NCBI RefSeq assembly: GCF_000820185.1
Contig: NZ_CDCA01000045.1
Coordinates: 149,622 to 213,621, forward strand
Length of the DNA: 64,000 nucleotides
Reading direction: 5' to 3'
DNA from: Aeromonas tecta
GTDB lineage: Bacteria > Pseudomonadota > Gammaproteobacteria > Enterobacterales > Aeromonadaceae
Made by a program: the position numbers and the translations under genes
The notes under the pieces: model-generated
The model's input: the letters and a program-made list of their open reading frames with translations, nothing else
What the model was told of the DNA's origin: nothing
Database searches by the model: none
In this document: positions 8,225 to 17,097 of the stretch, in pieces
How the letters are laid out: the number at the start of each line of letters is the position of its first letter
Position numbering within the stretch: position 1 is the stretch's first letter

Positions 8225-8917
8225 TCAGCCGCTGCGGCGCCAGTGATAACGCCGCTCCGGTCGGCCGCGCTGGCCGTAGTTGAGATCCACATCCAGCTTG
8301 TCCTCGGACTCCAGAAACTCCAGATAGCGGCGCGCCGTGGTACGACTCAAGGAGAGGCGCAGCGCCACCGTGTCGGTGGAAAACGCCGTGTCCGGCTCCC
8401 CGGCCAGCAACTCCAGCACCTGGCGCAGGGTGATGGCGTCGATGCCCTTGGGGGTATCGCGCACCTCCCTCGACTGAATGCGGCCCTTGCCCATCAGCCG
8501 ATCCAGATCGCTCTGCTCCAGCAGGCCACGCTCGCACAGGCGGCGATGCAGGGTCAGGATCTCATCCAGGCTCTGCTGGATGCGAAACAGCCGCAGCGGC
8601 TTGATGATGTAGTCCTGCACCCCGAGATTCAGAGCCTGCTGTATGGTCTCCACGTCACAAGACGCGGTGACCATCACCACGAACACCTCGCGGTTGTGGT
8701 TGCGCAGCCGGTTCACCCACTCCAGCCCGGAGCCATCGGGCAGGGAGATGTCGACGATCAGCAGTTGAGGTTCGGTGGCGCGCAGCATGAGATCGGCCTG
8801 GGCCAGGCTCTCGGCCCGCCCCAGCAGGGAGTAACCCGCGTTCGAGGAGACCAGCTCGCCAAGGATGGCCCCGATCCGCTCGTCGTCCTCGATAATAAGC
8901 GTGAAAATTGGCTTCAT
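8225..8917 (-). CDS. Two-component response regulator, CitB/DcuR (MaeR) type
   Basis: 230 residues. A receiver domain carries the acidic pair EDD near residue 10, a phospho-acceptor D in LLIVDISLPDGSG and the conserved K in DYIIKPLRLFR. A C-terminal winged-helix region with TARRYLEFLE resembles the CitB/DpiA/DcuR family. It is the last gene of a four-gene minus-strand operon and starts 3 nt after the kinase stop, so translation is probably coupled. Expected role: activate the transporter and malic enzyme genes when malate or a related dicarboxylate is present. The ligand assignment rests on operon context. Confidence 0.88.
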   Translation of the reverse strand: MKPIFTLIIEDDERIGAILGELVSSNAGYSLLGRAESLAQADLMLRATEPQLLIVDISLPDGSGLEWVNRLRNHNREVFVVMVTASCDVETIQQALNLGVQDYIIKPLRLFRIQQSLDEILTLHRRLCERGLLEQSDLDRLMGKGRIQSREVRDTPKGIDAITLRQVLELLAGEPDTAFSTDTVALRLSLSRTTARRYLEFLESEDKLDVDLNYGQRGRPERRYHWRRSG

Positions 8918-8920
8918 GAC

Positions 8921-10486
8921 TCACACCAATTGGTTTTTATTCAAATAGATACCGAACAATGTGGTCTGTTCGGCGGTGCGTCGCCATTCTATCACACCCC
9001 CACGGCGGGCCACGGTCTTCTTGACCAGAAAGAGACCTACGCCATGATCTCCGGTCTGGCGACTGATGCCGTAGTCAAACAGATGGTCCGCCAGCGCCTC
9101 GTCCACCCCCACGCCACTGTCCTCCACCTCGATCACCAGCCGCCGGCCGAAATCGTCGATGGAGAGCAGCACCCTGGGAGGACAATGCTCGCGATTCGCC
9201 CAGGCTGCGCGCAGGCCGTTGTCCAGCAGGTTGCCGATGCAGGTAATGAGGTCCGCCGACACCTCGGCCGGGTACTCCCCGAGCGCAGAGCCGGGATCCA
9301 GCACCAGCTCGACCCCAAGCTCCCGCGCCCGACTGAACTTGCCGAGGATGAGCCCGGCCACCGGCTTGTTCTCGATGGCCCGCAGCAAGTCCTGCAGCAT
9401 GTTCTGGCAGGCCTCGTTCTCCTGCTGGATGAGCTCCACCGCCTCGTCCACGTGGCCGAGTTGCAGCAGACCGGAGAGGCTGCCCAGCTTGTTGGCAAAC
9501 TCGTGGGTCTGGATGCGCAGCATCTCGGCGTACTGGCGCAGGTGAGTCACCTGCATGCCGAGGCTGCCGGTGCCATCCGGTCGGCTGAAGATGAGCATAC
9601 GCCCGGGCTCGCGGCCGCTGAGCTCCTGCCAGTGGCCGACGAAGTCCTCCCCCTGCACGGTGAAGTGCACCCCGCCCTGCTGACTCAGGGCTGGCAACAG
9701 GCTGGGGGCCAGCTCGGCGAGGGATTGCCCCAGCAGGGCATGGCGGCCGGTGCCTGGCAGCCGCAGCTGATAGAAGGCCGCGCTGTTGAGCATCTTGATC
9801 CTGTGCTGGCCATCGAGGGCCACTATCCCCTCCGAGATCCCCTCCAGCACCAGATCCTGCTGGGCGAAGCGGTTGACTATGGTCTCCGGCTCCAGATCCA
9901 GCAGGGTGCGCTTCAGCCGGTGCTGCAGCCAGAATGCCAGCAGCAGGCCACAGCCCAGCACGGCGCCGATGGCGCTGATGAGCAGGGCGATGCGCTCCAG
10001 ATAGATACCCTCCACCGTCTGCATCAGGTAGCCGACCACCACGGCGCCGATGGTGCGCCCATCCGCCCCGACCACGGGGGAGAAACAGCGAATGGACGGC
10101 CCCAGCGTGCCCACATCCTTGGAGCAGTAGCTGCGCCGCTCCTGAATGGCCGGCCAGATATCCTCCCCACGGAAGGTCTGGCCCACCAGCTCCGGTGAGG
10201 GGTGGCTGAGGCGGCGGGCATGCTCGTCGGTCACCACCATGTAAGCGGCATCGGTGCGCTTGCAGATCCCCTGCACATAGTCCCGCAGGCCCGGATCCTT
10301 ACCCAGCTGCAGGGCCTGCACCACCCGGGTATCTGCCGCCAGCACCCGCGCCAGATCGCTGCCCTTCTCCTCCAGGCTGTTCTCCAGCAGGTGGCGAATG
10401 AAGAGGGCGAGCAGCCCGCCCAGGATCAGGACCAACAGCAGCGACATGCCGAGAGAGAGGGTGACCAGTTGGTGGCGCAGTTTCAT
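8921..10486 (-). CDS. CitA/DcuS-type sensor histidine kinase for a carboxylate
   Basis: 521 residues. Membrane segment at about 8-32, a periplasmic PAS/Cache-like domain to about 170 (with GLRDYVQGICKRTDAAYMVV), a second membrane segment (about 175-195), a cytoplasmic PAS domain (about 215-300) and the kinase core. The phospho-accepting H328 sits in RIQTHEFANKLGSLSGLLQLG, the signature of the CitA/DcuS/MaeK group. N-box NLLDNGLRAA and G-box DSGVGV are intact. Ligands of this group are citrate, malate, fumarate or tartrate. The preceding malic enzyme and 2HCT carrier point to malate. Confidence 0.9.
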   Translation of the reverse strand: MKLRHQLVTLSLGMSLLLVLILGGLLALFIRHLLENSLEEKGSDLARVLAADTRVVQALQLGKDPGLRDYVQGICKRTDAAYMVVTDEHARRLSHPSPELVGQTFRGEDIWPAIQERRSYCSKDVGTLGPSIRCFSPVVGADGRTIGAVVVGYLMQTVEGIYLERIALLISAIGAVLGCGLLLAFWLQHRLKRTLLDLEPETIVNRFAQQDLVLEGISEGIVALDGQHRIKMLNSAAFYQLRLPGTGRHALLGQSLAELAPSLLPALSQQGGVHFTVQGEDFVGHWQELSGREPGRMLIFSRPDGTGSLGMQVTHLRQYAEMLRIQTHEFANKLGSLSGLLQLGHVDEAVELIQQENEACQNMLQDLLRAIENKPVAGLILGKFSRARELGVELVLDPGSALGEYPAEVSADLITCIGNLLDNGLRAAWANREHCPPRVLLSIDDFGRRLVIEVEDSGVGVDEALADHLFDYGISRQTGDHGVGLFLVKKTVARRGGVIEWRRTAEQTTLFGIYLNKNQLV

Positions 10487-10503
10487 CGATTAACCTTGCA
10501 GAC

Positions 10504-12054
10504 TCAGGGGACGGACCAATAGTGAGGGCGCCACCAGGTCTGGTCAATCAGCGGCGCAGGATCCCCCATAAAATCGGCCAATCCTTCCTCGCGAGCGCAG
10601 AGCGCCACCGCCCTGGCCACGGCGCGGGCCACCTCCCCCACCTGCTCGATGGGAGGCAGCAGTCGGCCCTCGGCCAGAGGGTAAGCGCCCACCGCCCGCA
10701 CCGCCGCCTGCAACATGCCATCGCTGATGCGGCGCGCCTTGACGGCGCAGGCGCCGAGGCCGATACCGGGGAAGACGTAGACGTTGTTGCACTGGGAGAC
10801 CACCCGCGCCTCCCCCGCGACAACCACCGGGGCAAAGGGGCTACCGGTGGCGAGCAAGGCACGCCCAACCGTGGCCTGCCACACCTCGGCCGGGGTCGCC
10901 TCGGCGCTGCGGGTCGGGTTGGAGAGCGGCAGGATCACCGGTCGCTCGCACACCTCCCCCATGGCGCTGAGCACCGCATCGGTGAAGAGGCCACCCTGGC
11001 CGCTCACCCCTATCAACACCCCTGGCCGCAGCCGCTGAATAAGCTCTGGCAGGGACAGGCACGCTTCCTCCGGCGCCCTGGCGAAGGGCTGCTGAGAGGG
11101 GGTCAGATTGAGGCGATCCCGGCACACCAGGCCGTCTTGATCAAACAGCTGAACCAGCTCAGGGCTGCCCGCCAGCTGGGCCAGCATGGCGGCGATGCCG
11201 CAGCCCGCGGAGCCCGCGCCGACGATCAACACAGGGGTCTCGGCAAGCGTGCTGCCCGCCTGCTGCAAGCCCGCCAGCACGCAAGCCGACGCCACCGCCG
11301 CCGTGCCCTGAATGTCGTCGTTGAACATGCAGAGCTGGTCCCGATAGCGGGCCAAGAGGTTAGCGGCGTGCTTGCCGGCGAAGTCCTCGAATTGCAGCAC
11401 CACCTGAGGCCAGCGTTTGTGAATGGCCACCACCACCTTGTCCATGAAGCGGTAATAGGGTTCGCCGTCCACCCGCGGCGCCTGCCAGCCGAGGTAGGAG
11501 TCATCTTCCAAGAGTTCCGGGTTGTTGGTGCCCACGTCCACGCACAGCGGCAGAGTGCGCGCCGGGTTGATGCCACCGGCAGCCGAGTAAAGCGCCAGCT
11601 TGCCGATGCAGATCCCCATGCCGCCGATGCCGAGATCGCCGAGCCCCAGCACCCGCTCACCATCGGAGATGACGATGACATCCACCTCCTGCTCCACGGT
11701 CGCGAAGATGTCGTCGAGATCGTCCCTGTCGTGCCAGGAGAGGTAGAGGCCGTGGCTTCGCAGGTAGAGATCGCTGTGGCGTTGGCAGGCCTCCCCCACC
11801 ACCGGGGTGTAGATAATGGGCAACAGCTCCGGCAGGTGGTGGCGCACCAGATCGTAAAACAGCACAGGGTTGTCCTCCTGCAGCTGGCGCAGCAGCAGGT
11901 GTTGATCGAACGGGCTCTGCATAGCAGACACCAGTCGATAGATGCGGCGGCGCTGCTGGGAGAGAGATTCCTCCTTGTGGGGCATGCGCCCCATCAGCCC
12001 CTGACGCTTGCGTTCGGCATAGGGCAAACTGGTGCCCATCATGATGTCGTTCAT
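10504..12054 (-). CDS. maeA: NAD-dependent malic enzyme (MaeA/SfcA type)
   Basis: 516 residues, somewhat shorter than E. coli MaeA (565) but of the same large class. The catalytic Tyr region LLPIIYTPVVGEAC, the metal-binding FNDDIQGTAAV, the FEDF acidic pair and the Rossmann glycine loop GAGSAGCGIA are intact. It decarboxylates L-malate oxidatively to pyruvate and CO2 in the cytoplasm. An AAGGA site precedes the ATG, which begins 10 nt after the stop of the transporter gene. Together with the carrier it forms an uptake-and-oxidation route for external malate. Confidence 0.92.
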   Translation of the reverse strand: MNDIMMGTSLPYAERKRQGLMGRMPHKEESLSQQRRRIYRLVSAMQSPFDQHLLLRQLQEDNPVLFYDLVRHHLPELLPIIYTPVVGEACQRHSDLYLRSHGLYLSWHDRDDLDDIFATVEQEVDVIVISDGERVLGLGDLGIGGMGICIGKLALYSAAGGINPARTLPLCVDVGTNNPELLEDDSYLGWQAPRVDGEPYYRFMDKVVVAIHKRWPQVVLQFEDFAGKHAANLLARYRDQLCMFNDDIQGTAAVASACVLAGLQQAGSTLAETPVLIVGAGSAGCGIAAMLAQLAGSPELVQLFDQDGLVCRDRLNLTPSQQPFARAPEEACLSLPELIQRLRPGVLIGVSGQGGLFTDAVLSAMGEVCERPVILPLSNPTRSAEATPAEVWQATVGRALLATGSPFAPVVVAGEARVVSQCNNVYVFPGIGLGACAVKARRISDGMLQAAVRAVGAYPLAEGRLLPPIEQVGEVARAVARAVALCAREEGLADFMGDPAPLIDQTWWRPHYWSVP

Positions 12055-12064
12055 AGTCGATTCC

Positions 12065-13375
12065 TTATGCCAGCAGCGAGATGAGCAGGGTGGCCAGGAT
12101 CAACATGACGGCCCCCCCGAGACGAGAGGAGATCTGGGCGAACGGCATCAGCTTCATGCGCTGGGCCGCCGACAACACAGCCACATCGCCGGTGCCCCCC
12201 ATGTTGGCCATACACAGGCCGCCGGTGATGGCTGCCTCGATGGGATAGAAACCAATCATGCGTCCGACGATGGCTGCCCCCAGGGCGCCGCCAATGACGG
12301 TGGTCAGCACCATGATGAAATAGTTGATGGAGAAGGCGCCGATGAGCTCGGGGATGCTGGTGTAGGCGACCCCTATGCCCACCAGCAGGGAGGGGGTGAG
12401 GTTGCTCACCACGAACTGGTACCAGTCGGCGGCGGCCTGCTCGTAGCGACGGGGCAACACGCCGCTCACCTTGATGATGGCAACCGCCAGGATCATCAGG
12501 GCGAAGGGGTGCATGGGGATGAAGTTACCGAGCAGGGAGCCGATGACAAACATGCTGGAGCTGATGAAGAGGCCGAGCCCCAGGCTCTCCAGCGTCGGTG
12601 CCTGCACCTTCTCCTCGGCCACGCTCTCGGCGCCCTCTTTGATCATCAGCTTGCCGTTGCCGGTCAGGGAGGGGTAACGACGGCCGAGGCGGGCCAGCAT
12701 GGTGCCCACCAGAATGGCCAGGGTGTTGGCGATAACCACCGCCGGTACCATGCGTGACAGCAAGTCGGCGCTGGACATCTGCAAGGGGCCGGAGAGGATC
12801 TCCACCAGCGGCACGGCGCCGGCGCCCATGCCACCGCCCATGATGGGCAGGCCGATGAGCAGCACCGCATTCTTGAAGCCGTATCCCAGCAGGGATCCCA
12901 CCAGACCGACGCTGAGCAGCGCCAGGGCCACGCCCCCCAGGATCACCGGTAGGTAGCGCATGGCGGCATTCTTGAGCAGGGAGCCGCTCATGCCGAACAC
13001 AGATCCTGTCACCAGACTGGCGATGAAGAAGTTGAGGAAGCCCCCCTCCTTCATGAAGCCGGTGATGACCTGGCCTGCCGCCGTCGGCATGAGTCCGTAT
13101 TCGAACATGGCCGCGCCACCGAAGATGGCGAGTATGGTGCCGCCCCCCAGGTATTCACGGATGGGGGTGATGCGCTCGCCGAGCTCGGTCAGCAGGGTGC
13201 CGAGCACGAACATCAGCGCCAGCGCCCCGACCATGCCGAGCGGCAGGGAGCCGTTCCAGCCGGAGAACAGCACGCAGGTGGCGAGCCCGAGGAAGATCAT
13301 CATGGGCATGCCGGCAATCTGTTGGTCGCTCCAGGCGGCCTTCGCTTGTACTTGGGGGGTAGAGAGGTTTTTCAT
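12065..13375 (-). CDS. 2-hydroxycarboxylate transporter family (2HCT) malate/citrate carrier
   Basis: 436 residues, about 11 hydrophobic helices. Both reentrant-loop signatures of the 2HCT family are present: GGGMGAGAVPL in the first half and GGTGDVAVLSAAQRMKLMPF in the second. The substrate-binding Arg region ISSRLGGA follows the second. Relatives are CitS (Na+/citrate), MaeN (Na+/malate) and CimH. Linkage to malic enzyme and a CitA-like kinase suggests a malate symporter; citrate cannot be excluded. First gene of the operon, with GGAG before the ATG. The promoter should lie in 13376-13595, where I see no unambiguous operator. Confidence 0.9.
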   Translation of the reverse strand: MKNLSTPQVQAKAAWSDQQIAGMPMMIFLGLATCVLFSGWNGSLPLGMVGALALMFVLGTLLTELGERITPIREYLGGGTILAIFGGAAMFEYGLMPTAAGQVITGFMKEGGFLNFFIASLVTGSVFGMSGSLLKNAAMRYLPVILGGVALALLSVGLVGSLLGYGFKNAVLLIGLPIMGGGMGAGAVPLVEILSGPLQMSSADLLSRMVPAVVIANTLAILVGTMLARLGRRYPSLTGNGKLMIKEGAESVAEEKVQAPTLESLGLGLFISSSMFVIGSLLGNFIPMHPFALMILAVAIIKVSGVLPRRYEQAAADWYQFVVSNLTPSLLVGIGVAYTSIPELIGAFSINYFIMVLTTVIGGALGAAIVGRMIGFYPIEAAITGGLCMANMGGTGDVAVLSAAQRMKLMPFAQISSRLGGAVMLILATLLISLLA

Positions 13376-13595
13376 TGTTATGCTCCAGCGTGTGGTGTGG
13401 CGCTACTCTAGTGATCCCCCTCGGCGCTGTCGGTTAGCGGGCTTACAAAGCCATATAAAAACATTGAAACCTTAAGCACCATCTCCACTTGATGCTGCAA
13501 AGCAGGCCCCATCAAGTAGCTCCTGCTCCGCCTAATTCCCGCCCGGTTAACACACTCTTTCCACCATTACTTGAACGTGAGATGTATCACACTAT

Positions 13596-13640
13596 TTACT
13601 TAGCCTGCGAAATAAATATAATGCTTAGCAGGCTAAGTAA
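13596..13640. promoter_or_regulatory. Probable MarR operator upstream of the efflux operon
   Basis: A perfect 13-bp inverted repeat, TTACTTAGCCTGC (13596-13608) and GCAGGCTAAGTAA (13628-13640), with a 19-bp spacer. The right half itself contains CTTAGC-N2-GCTAAG (13624-13637). It ends 15 bp before the marR start codon and overlaps the promoter/leader, a classic place for MarR autorepression. Confidence 0.65.
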
Positions 13641-13654
13641 GTGAGGTGTCAGTC

Positions 13655-14128
13655 ATGGAAAGAGATCTGGATATATTGCGGGAGTTATCCCTCGCCGAGC
13701 GGCTGGGGCGACTGCATCGATTGTGGCGCACCGTGGCCGATCTCGAACTGGCGCCCCTTGGCCTGACTCACCCGCGCTGGACCGCGCTGTGGAAGCTCTG
13801 CCAGCGCGGCGGCCGTCTCGGCCAGAAGGCGCTGGCCGAGGCCCTCGAGATCGAGTTGCCTTCGCTGATGCGCACCCTGGGTCAGCTGGAAGAACAGGGG
13901 CTTATCGAGCGCCACTGCTGCAGCCAGGACAAGCGGGCCCGCATCGTCACCCTGACGCCCGCCGGCCAGGCGCTGCTCGATCAGATCGAGGATCGCATCA
14001 TGGTGATCCGCCGGGAGCTGCTCACCGGCATCAGCCCGCAAGAGCTGGCGCAATTTGAAGATATCGTCCACCGCATCAGCGCCAACGCCCTTGGCAAGAT
14101 CGCCGACCAGAATGAAGAGAGAGGATAA
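13655..14128 (+). CDS. MarR-family transcriptional repressor (SlyA-like)
   Basis: 157 residues from the ATG at 13655, preferred because GTGAGG lies 8 nt upstream; an in-frame GTG at 13646 would overlap that site. The winged helix (LGQKALAEALEIELPSLMRTLGQLEEQGLIERHCCSQDKRARIVTLTPAG) matches MarR/SlyA proteins that bind phenolic compounds. Its stop is one nucleotide before the next gene's ATG, so it leads a three-gene efflux operon. Autorepression through the inverted repeat just upstream is likely. Confidence 0.88.
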   Translation: MERDLDILRELSLAERLGRLHRLWRTVADLELAPLGLTHPRWTALWKLCQRGGRLGQKALAEALEIELPSLMRTLGQLEEQGLIERHCCSQDKRARIVTLTPAGQALLDQIEDRIMVIRRELLTGISPQELAQFEDIVHRISANALGKIADQNEERG

Positions 14129-14129
14129 G

Positions 14130-15185
14130 ATGACCCCGGATCAACAATTCAAACGCTGGATCAAGTGGGCCATCGCATGCTTCACCCTGGTATTCGGCTA
14201 CTTCCTGCTGGCCGACATCAAGATGCCGCTGACGCCGCAAGCCATGGCCACCCGGGTGGTCACCAAGATGGCGCCTCAGGTCAGCGGCAAGGTGACCTCG
14301 GTGGCGGTGACCAACAATCAGCACGTCAAACAGGGCGATCTGCTATTCGTGCTGGATCCCGCTCCCTTCGAACTCGCGGTTGAGCAAGCCCGGCTCGCTC
14401 TGGATCAGGCCGAGCAGCAGAATCGCCAGCTGGATGCGACCTTGAGCGCCGTCTCGGCCGAGTACAGCTCGCTACAGACCCAAACCGCCCAGAAACGGCG
14501 GGAAGCGGCACGGATCGATGCCCTCTATGGCCGCCACATGGTGTCAGAGCAGCAGAAAGACGATGCGGACAGCGCCGCCCGCACCGCCCAGGCCAATCTG
14601 CTGGCGAGCCAGGCTCGCATGGAGCAGGCCAGGGTCAACCGGGGATTGTCCGGTGACGACAACCTGCTGCTGCGCCAGGCTCGCAATCGCCTCGCCCAGG
14701 CCGAGCTCAACCTGACCTACAGCCAGGTGCATGCGAGCCAGGATGGCATCATCACCAACCTGCAGCTCAAACCGGGCAGCGTGGCCACGGCGGGCGCCCC
14801 CCTGCTGGCGCTGGTCTCCGAGCAAGTGGACGTGATCGCCGATTTTCGCGAGAAGAGCCTGCGCCATGTCAGCACCGGCAGCCAGGCCCTGATCGCCTTC
14901 GACGGCGAGCCCGGTCGGCTCTACCCCGCTCGCGTCTCCAGCCTGGATGCCGGGGTCAGCGCCGGCCAGTTCGATGCCAATGGCCTGCTGGCCAATCCCA
15001 TCGAGTCGGATCGCTGGGTGCGCGATGCCCAGCGTCTGCGCCTGCATCTGGCGCTGGAGCAGTTGCCCGCCCACCTGCCGGCCGGGGCCCGCGCCACCGT
15101 CCAGCTGCTGCCGGACAATGCGCTAAGCGCTCTGTTTGCACGCGGACAGATCCGCCTGCTCAGCCTGCTGCACTACATCTACTGA
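14130..15185 (+). CDS. HlyD/EmrA/AaeA-type membrane fusion protein
   Basis: 351 residues from the ATG at 14130 (AGAGAGGATAAG upstream). N-terminal membrane anchor at about 12-30, then a biotinyl-lipoyl-like half (MAPQVSGKVTSVAVTNNQHVKQGDLLFVLDP), a central alpha-helical hairpin of about 130 residues, the second lipoyl half (YSQVHASQDGIITNLQLKPGSV) and a beta-barrel. This is the periplasmic adaptor of a tripartite or two-part efflux pump. Its partner is the membrane protein starting 2 nt after its stop, not an MFS protein, so the pump resembles AaeAB rather than EmrAB. Confidence 0.88.
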   Translation: MTPDQQFKRWIKWAIACFTLVFGYFLLADIKMPLTPQAMATRVVTKMAPQVSGKVTSVAVTNNQHVKQGDLLFVLDPAPFELAVEQARLALDQAEQQNRQLDATLSAVSAEYSSLQTQTAQKRREAARIDALYGRHMVSEQQKDDADSAARTAQANLLASQARMEQARVNRGLSGDDNLLLRQARNRLAQAELNLTYSQVHASQDGIITNLQLKPGSVATAGAPLLALVSEQVDVIADFREKSLRHVSTGSQALIAFDGEPGRLYPARVSSLDAGVSAGQFDANGLLANPIESDRWVRDAQRLRLHLALEQLPAHLPAGARATVQLLPDNALSALFARGQIRLLSLLHYIY

Positions 15186-15186
15186 G

Positions 15187-16224
15187 ATGGCTGCCATGAA
15201 CCTGTGGCATAGGGCCCTCACCGCCAACGAACTGCGCCAATGCCTGCGCATCGCCTTTGGCTGCACCCTGGGGTTCTTGCTCTGCAAGATGTTTGGCTGG
15301 AACTACGGGGTCTTCTTCACCGTCACCCCCATGCTGCTGCTCGGCATGGTGCCGGTGATGAACGGCCACGCCGCTCGCCAGCTCATCGCCGCCGCAGTGA
15401 TGTGCGGGCTGGAGGTCGGTCTGCTGGGGGGTCTGTTTGGCGGCCATCCCGGTCTGATGATCCCCCTCGTCTTCCTGCTGTTCCTCTATCGCTTCGCCGC
15501 CATGTCCCGTGGCAGCCTGTTCCTGTTCGGCGCCAACGGGGTGCTGAGTCTCAGCATCATGCTGCACTTTGCCAGCTACCCCGAGACCGACTTGAACGAT
15601 CTTATCTTCAGCAACCTGTGGGCCAGCGTGCTGTCCGTGCTCATCGCCTATCTGATGACGGCCCTGCTGCCGGACGTCGAGCCGCGTCCCAAACCGGCCG
15701 CCTCCCCCAAGGCGCCGCACCGGATGCGCCACGAGGCGCTGCTCGGCGCCAGCATCGCCACCCTGTCGTTCATGGTGTTCCAGCTGTTCGATCTGCGTGA
15801 CTCCATGTCGGCCCAGGCGACTACATTGCTGGTGTTGTTCCCCATGCATTGGGATGGGGCGCTGAGCTATGCCCGCAAGCGGGCCATGGGCACCCTGCTG
15901 GGGGTGAGTTTTGGCATCCTCGGCCAGCTGGTGCTCTATGACTGGTCCGGTCAGCTCGTGCTGGTCACTCCCCTGCTCTGGCTCGGGGCCATGCTGTTCA
16001 GCTACGCCCACGTGAAGGAGGCCAGTGGCTCCGGGGTCGGTTTCGGCGCCCTCACCACCCTCGGCATCCTGTTTGGCCAGTATCTGACGCCGGGCAACGA
16101 TCTGGTGTTCAGTGCCCTCTACCGGGTCAGCAGCATCCTGTTTGCCATCGTCGTCACCCTGCTGGCCTGCTACCTCATTCACCGTCTGCTCAACCGCTTC
16201 GAGGCGACCCGCTTCGGCTACTGA
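15187..16224 (+). CDS. DUF2955/FUSC-like inner-membrane efflux component
   Basis: 345 residues if started at ATG 15187 (MAAMNLWH); ATG 15196 is equally possible, and the longer frame running back into the adaptor gene is not credible. About ten hydrophobic segments form two similar halves separated by a Pro-rich linker (VEPRPKPAASPKAPHRM). The arrangement resembles DUF2955 and aromatic-acid exporter (FUSC/AaeB) proteins. With the upstream adaptor and MarR repressor it forms a regulated pump. Aromatic or phenolic compounds are a reasonable guess from the regulator family, but this is not shown by the sequence. Confidence 0.8.
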   Translation: MAAMNLWHRALTANELRQCLRIAFGCTLGFLLCKMFGWNYGVFFTVTPMLLLGMVPVMNGHAARQLIAAAVMCGLEVGLLGGLFGGHPGLMIPLVFLLFLYRFAAMSRGSLFLFGANGVLSLSIMLHFASYPETDLNDLIFSNLWASVLSVLIAYLMTALLPDVEPRPKPAASPKAPHRMRHEALLGASIATLSFMVFQLFDLRDSMSAQATTLLVLFPMHWDGALSYARKRAMGTLLGVSFGILGQLVLYDWSGQLVLVTPLLWLGAMLFSYAHVKEASGSGVGFGALTTLGILFGQYLTPGNDLVFSALYRVSSILFAIVVTLLACYLIHRLLNRFEATRFGY

Positions 16225-16260
16225 ACACTTTTTCCAATGGCTCATGGATGTGCTGTCTTT

Positions 16261-16291
16261 CGCCCCGATATGCCTACCGGGGCGTTTTTTT
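16261..16291 (+). terminator. Terminator of the MarR efflux operon
   Basis: CGCCCCG (16261-16267) pairs with CGGGGCG (16278-16284), followed by seven T. Confidence 0.88.
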
Positions 16292-16409
16292 GTCCATGCA
16301 CAGTCCGCTCGGCTGGGACCTATCCCGACGCACCGTTGCCAGCAGAGCATTGCACCCCTCGCTCAAGCTGTTAGGCTCAAGTCCATATGACACCGATGGA
16401 GCATCCAAC

Positions 16410-16769
16410 ATGAAACACGCCAATCTACTCCTGCTCAGCCTGGGCGCCCTGACCCTGCTCAGCGGCTGCGAACGCAGCGCTGGCAGCCTGGCCGTGACCG
16501 GCGGTGATCCGGTCACCTATCTGTGCGAACAGAACAAGAAGGTCCAGGTGAGCTACTTCTCGCTCTCGGATCAGAGCCTCAACTTCATCAAGCTGGCCCT
16601 GCCAAACGGCAAGGATTACACCCTGCCACAGGCCGTCTCCGCCTCCGGTGCCCGCTATACCGATGACCATGAGGTCGTCTGGTGGAACAAGGGCAATGAG
16701 GGTTTCGTGGAGATGCGCGATCAGAACGGCGAGTGGCAGAGCCTCTACAACGGCTGCAAGCAGCAGTAA
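16410..16769 (+). CDS. MliC-family lipoprotein, inhibitor of c-type lysozyme
   Basis: 119 residues from the ATG at 16410 (GGAG 8-11 nt upstream); a longer frame begins inside the previous terminator. Signal peptide with lipobox LLSGC at about 14-18. The mature part has the family pattern YLCEQNKKVQVSYFS followed by LPNGKDYTLPQAVSASGARYTDD and a C-terminal Cys (YNGCKQQ) able to pair with the Cys of YLC. MliC/PliC proteins block c-type lysozyme at the periplasm or outer membrane. Monocistronic, followed by two hairpin terminators. Confidence 0.82.
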   Translation: MKHANLLLLSLGALTLLSGCERSAGSLAVTGGDPVTYLCEQNKKVQVSYFSLSDQSLNFIKLALPNGKDYTLPQAVSASGARYTDDHEVVWWNKGNEGFVEMRDQNGEWQSLYNGCKQQ

Positions 16770-16785
16770 ATGGTTATTCCCCATA

Positions 16786-16815
16786 AACAAACACCCCGGC
16801 CAGGCCGGGGTATTT
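16786..16815 (+). terminator. Hairpin after mliC
   Basis: ACCCCGGC and GCCGGGGT arms with a 3-nt loop in an A/T-rich surround. No long T-run, so it is weaker than the next hairpin. Confidence 0.55.
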
Positions 16816-16821
16816 GTCATG

Positions 16822-16855
16822 AAAAAGGCCAACCCAGGGGTTGGCCTTTTTTTGC
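16822..16855. terminator. Strong terminator between mliC and yqaE
   Basis: AAAAAGGCCAACC pairs with GGTTGGCCTTTTT and continues into T. The A-run on the other side makes it usable from both directions. Confidence 0.85.
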
Positions 16856-16864
16856 ATCTAGGGT

Positions 16865-17035
16865 TCAGGCGCGCTTGTCGGTGACCACCAGCCAGAGTGC
16901 ATGTACCATGCCGGGCAGACCGCCGAGCAGGGTCAGCACTATGTTGATCAGAAAATGCAGGCTGAAGCCGACCTGGATAAAGGCGCACACCGGGGGCAGG
17001 AAGATCGCCAGCAGGATCTTGAGCAGGTTGTTCAT
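16865..17035 (-). CDS. yqaE: YqaE/Pmp3-family small membrane protein
   Basis: 56 residues, too short for many ORF callers. The protein begins MNNLLKILLAIFLPPVCAFI and has two membrane helices separated by a short loop (FSLHFLINIVLTLLGGLPGMVHALW), the signature of the UPF0057/Pmp3 family. Family members affect membrane potential and stress tolerance; in E. coli YqaE responds to envelope stress. A GAGGAACCGAG sequence stands before the ATG. It lies 62 bp downstream of nrdG on the same strand and could be partly cotranscribed with it. Confidence 0.88.
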   Translation of the reverse strand: MNNLLKILLAIFLPPVCAFIQVGFSLHFLINIVLTLLGGLPGMVHALWLVVTDKRA

Positions 17036-17097
17036 CTCGGTTCCTCGTTAAAGATGTTGCAGAACAGGGGATGGGCTAACCATAAACAGCCTTGGCC

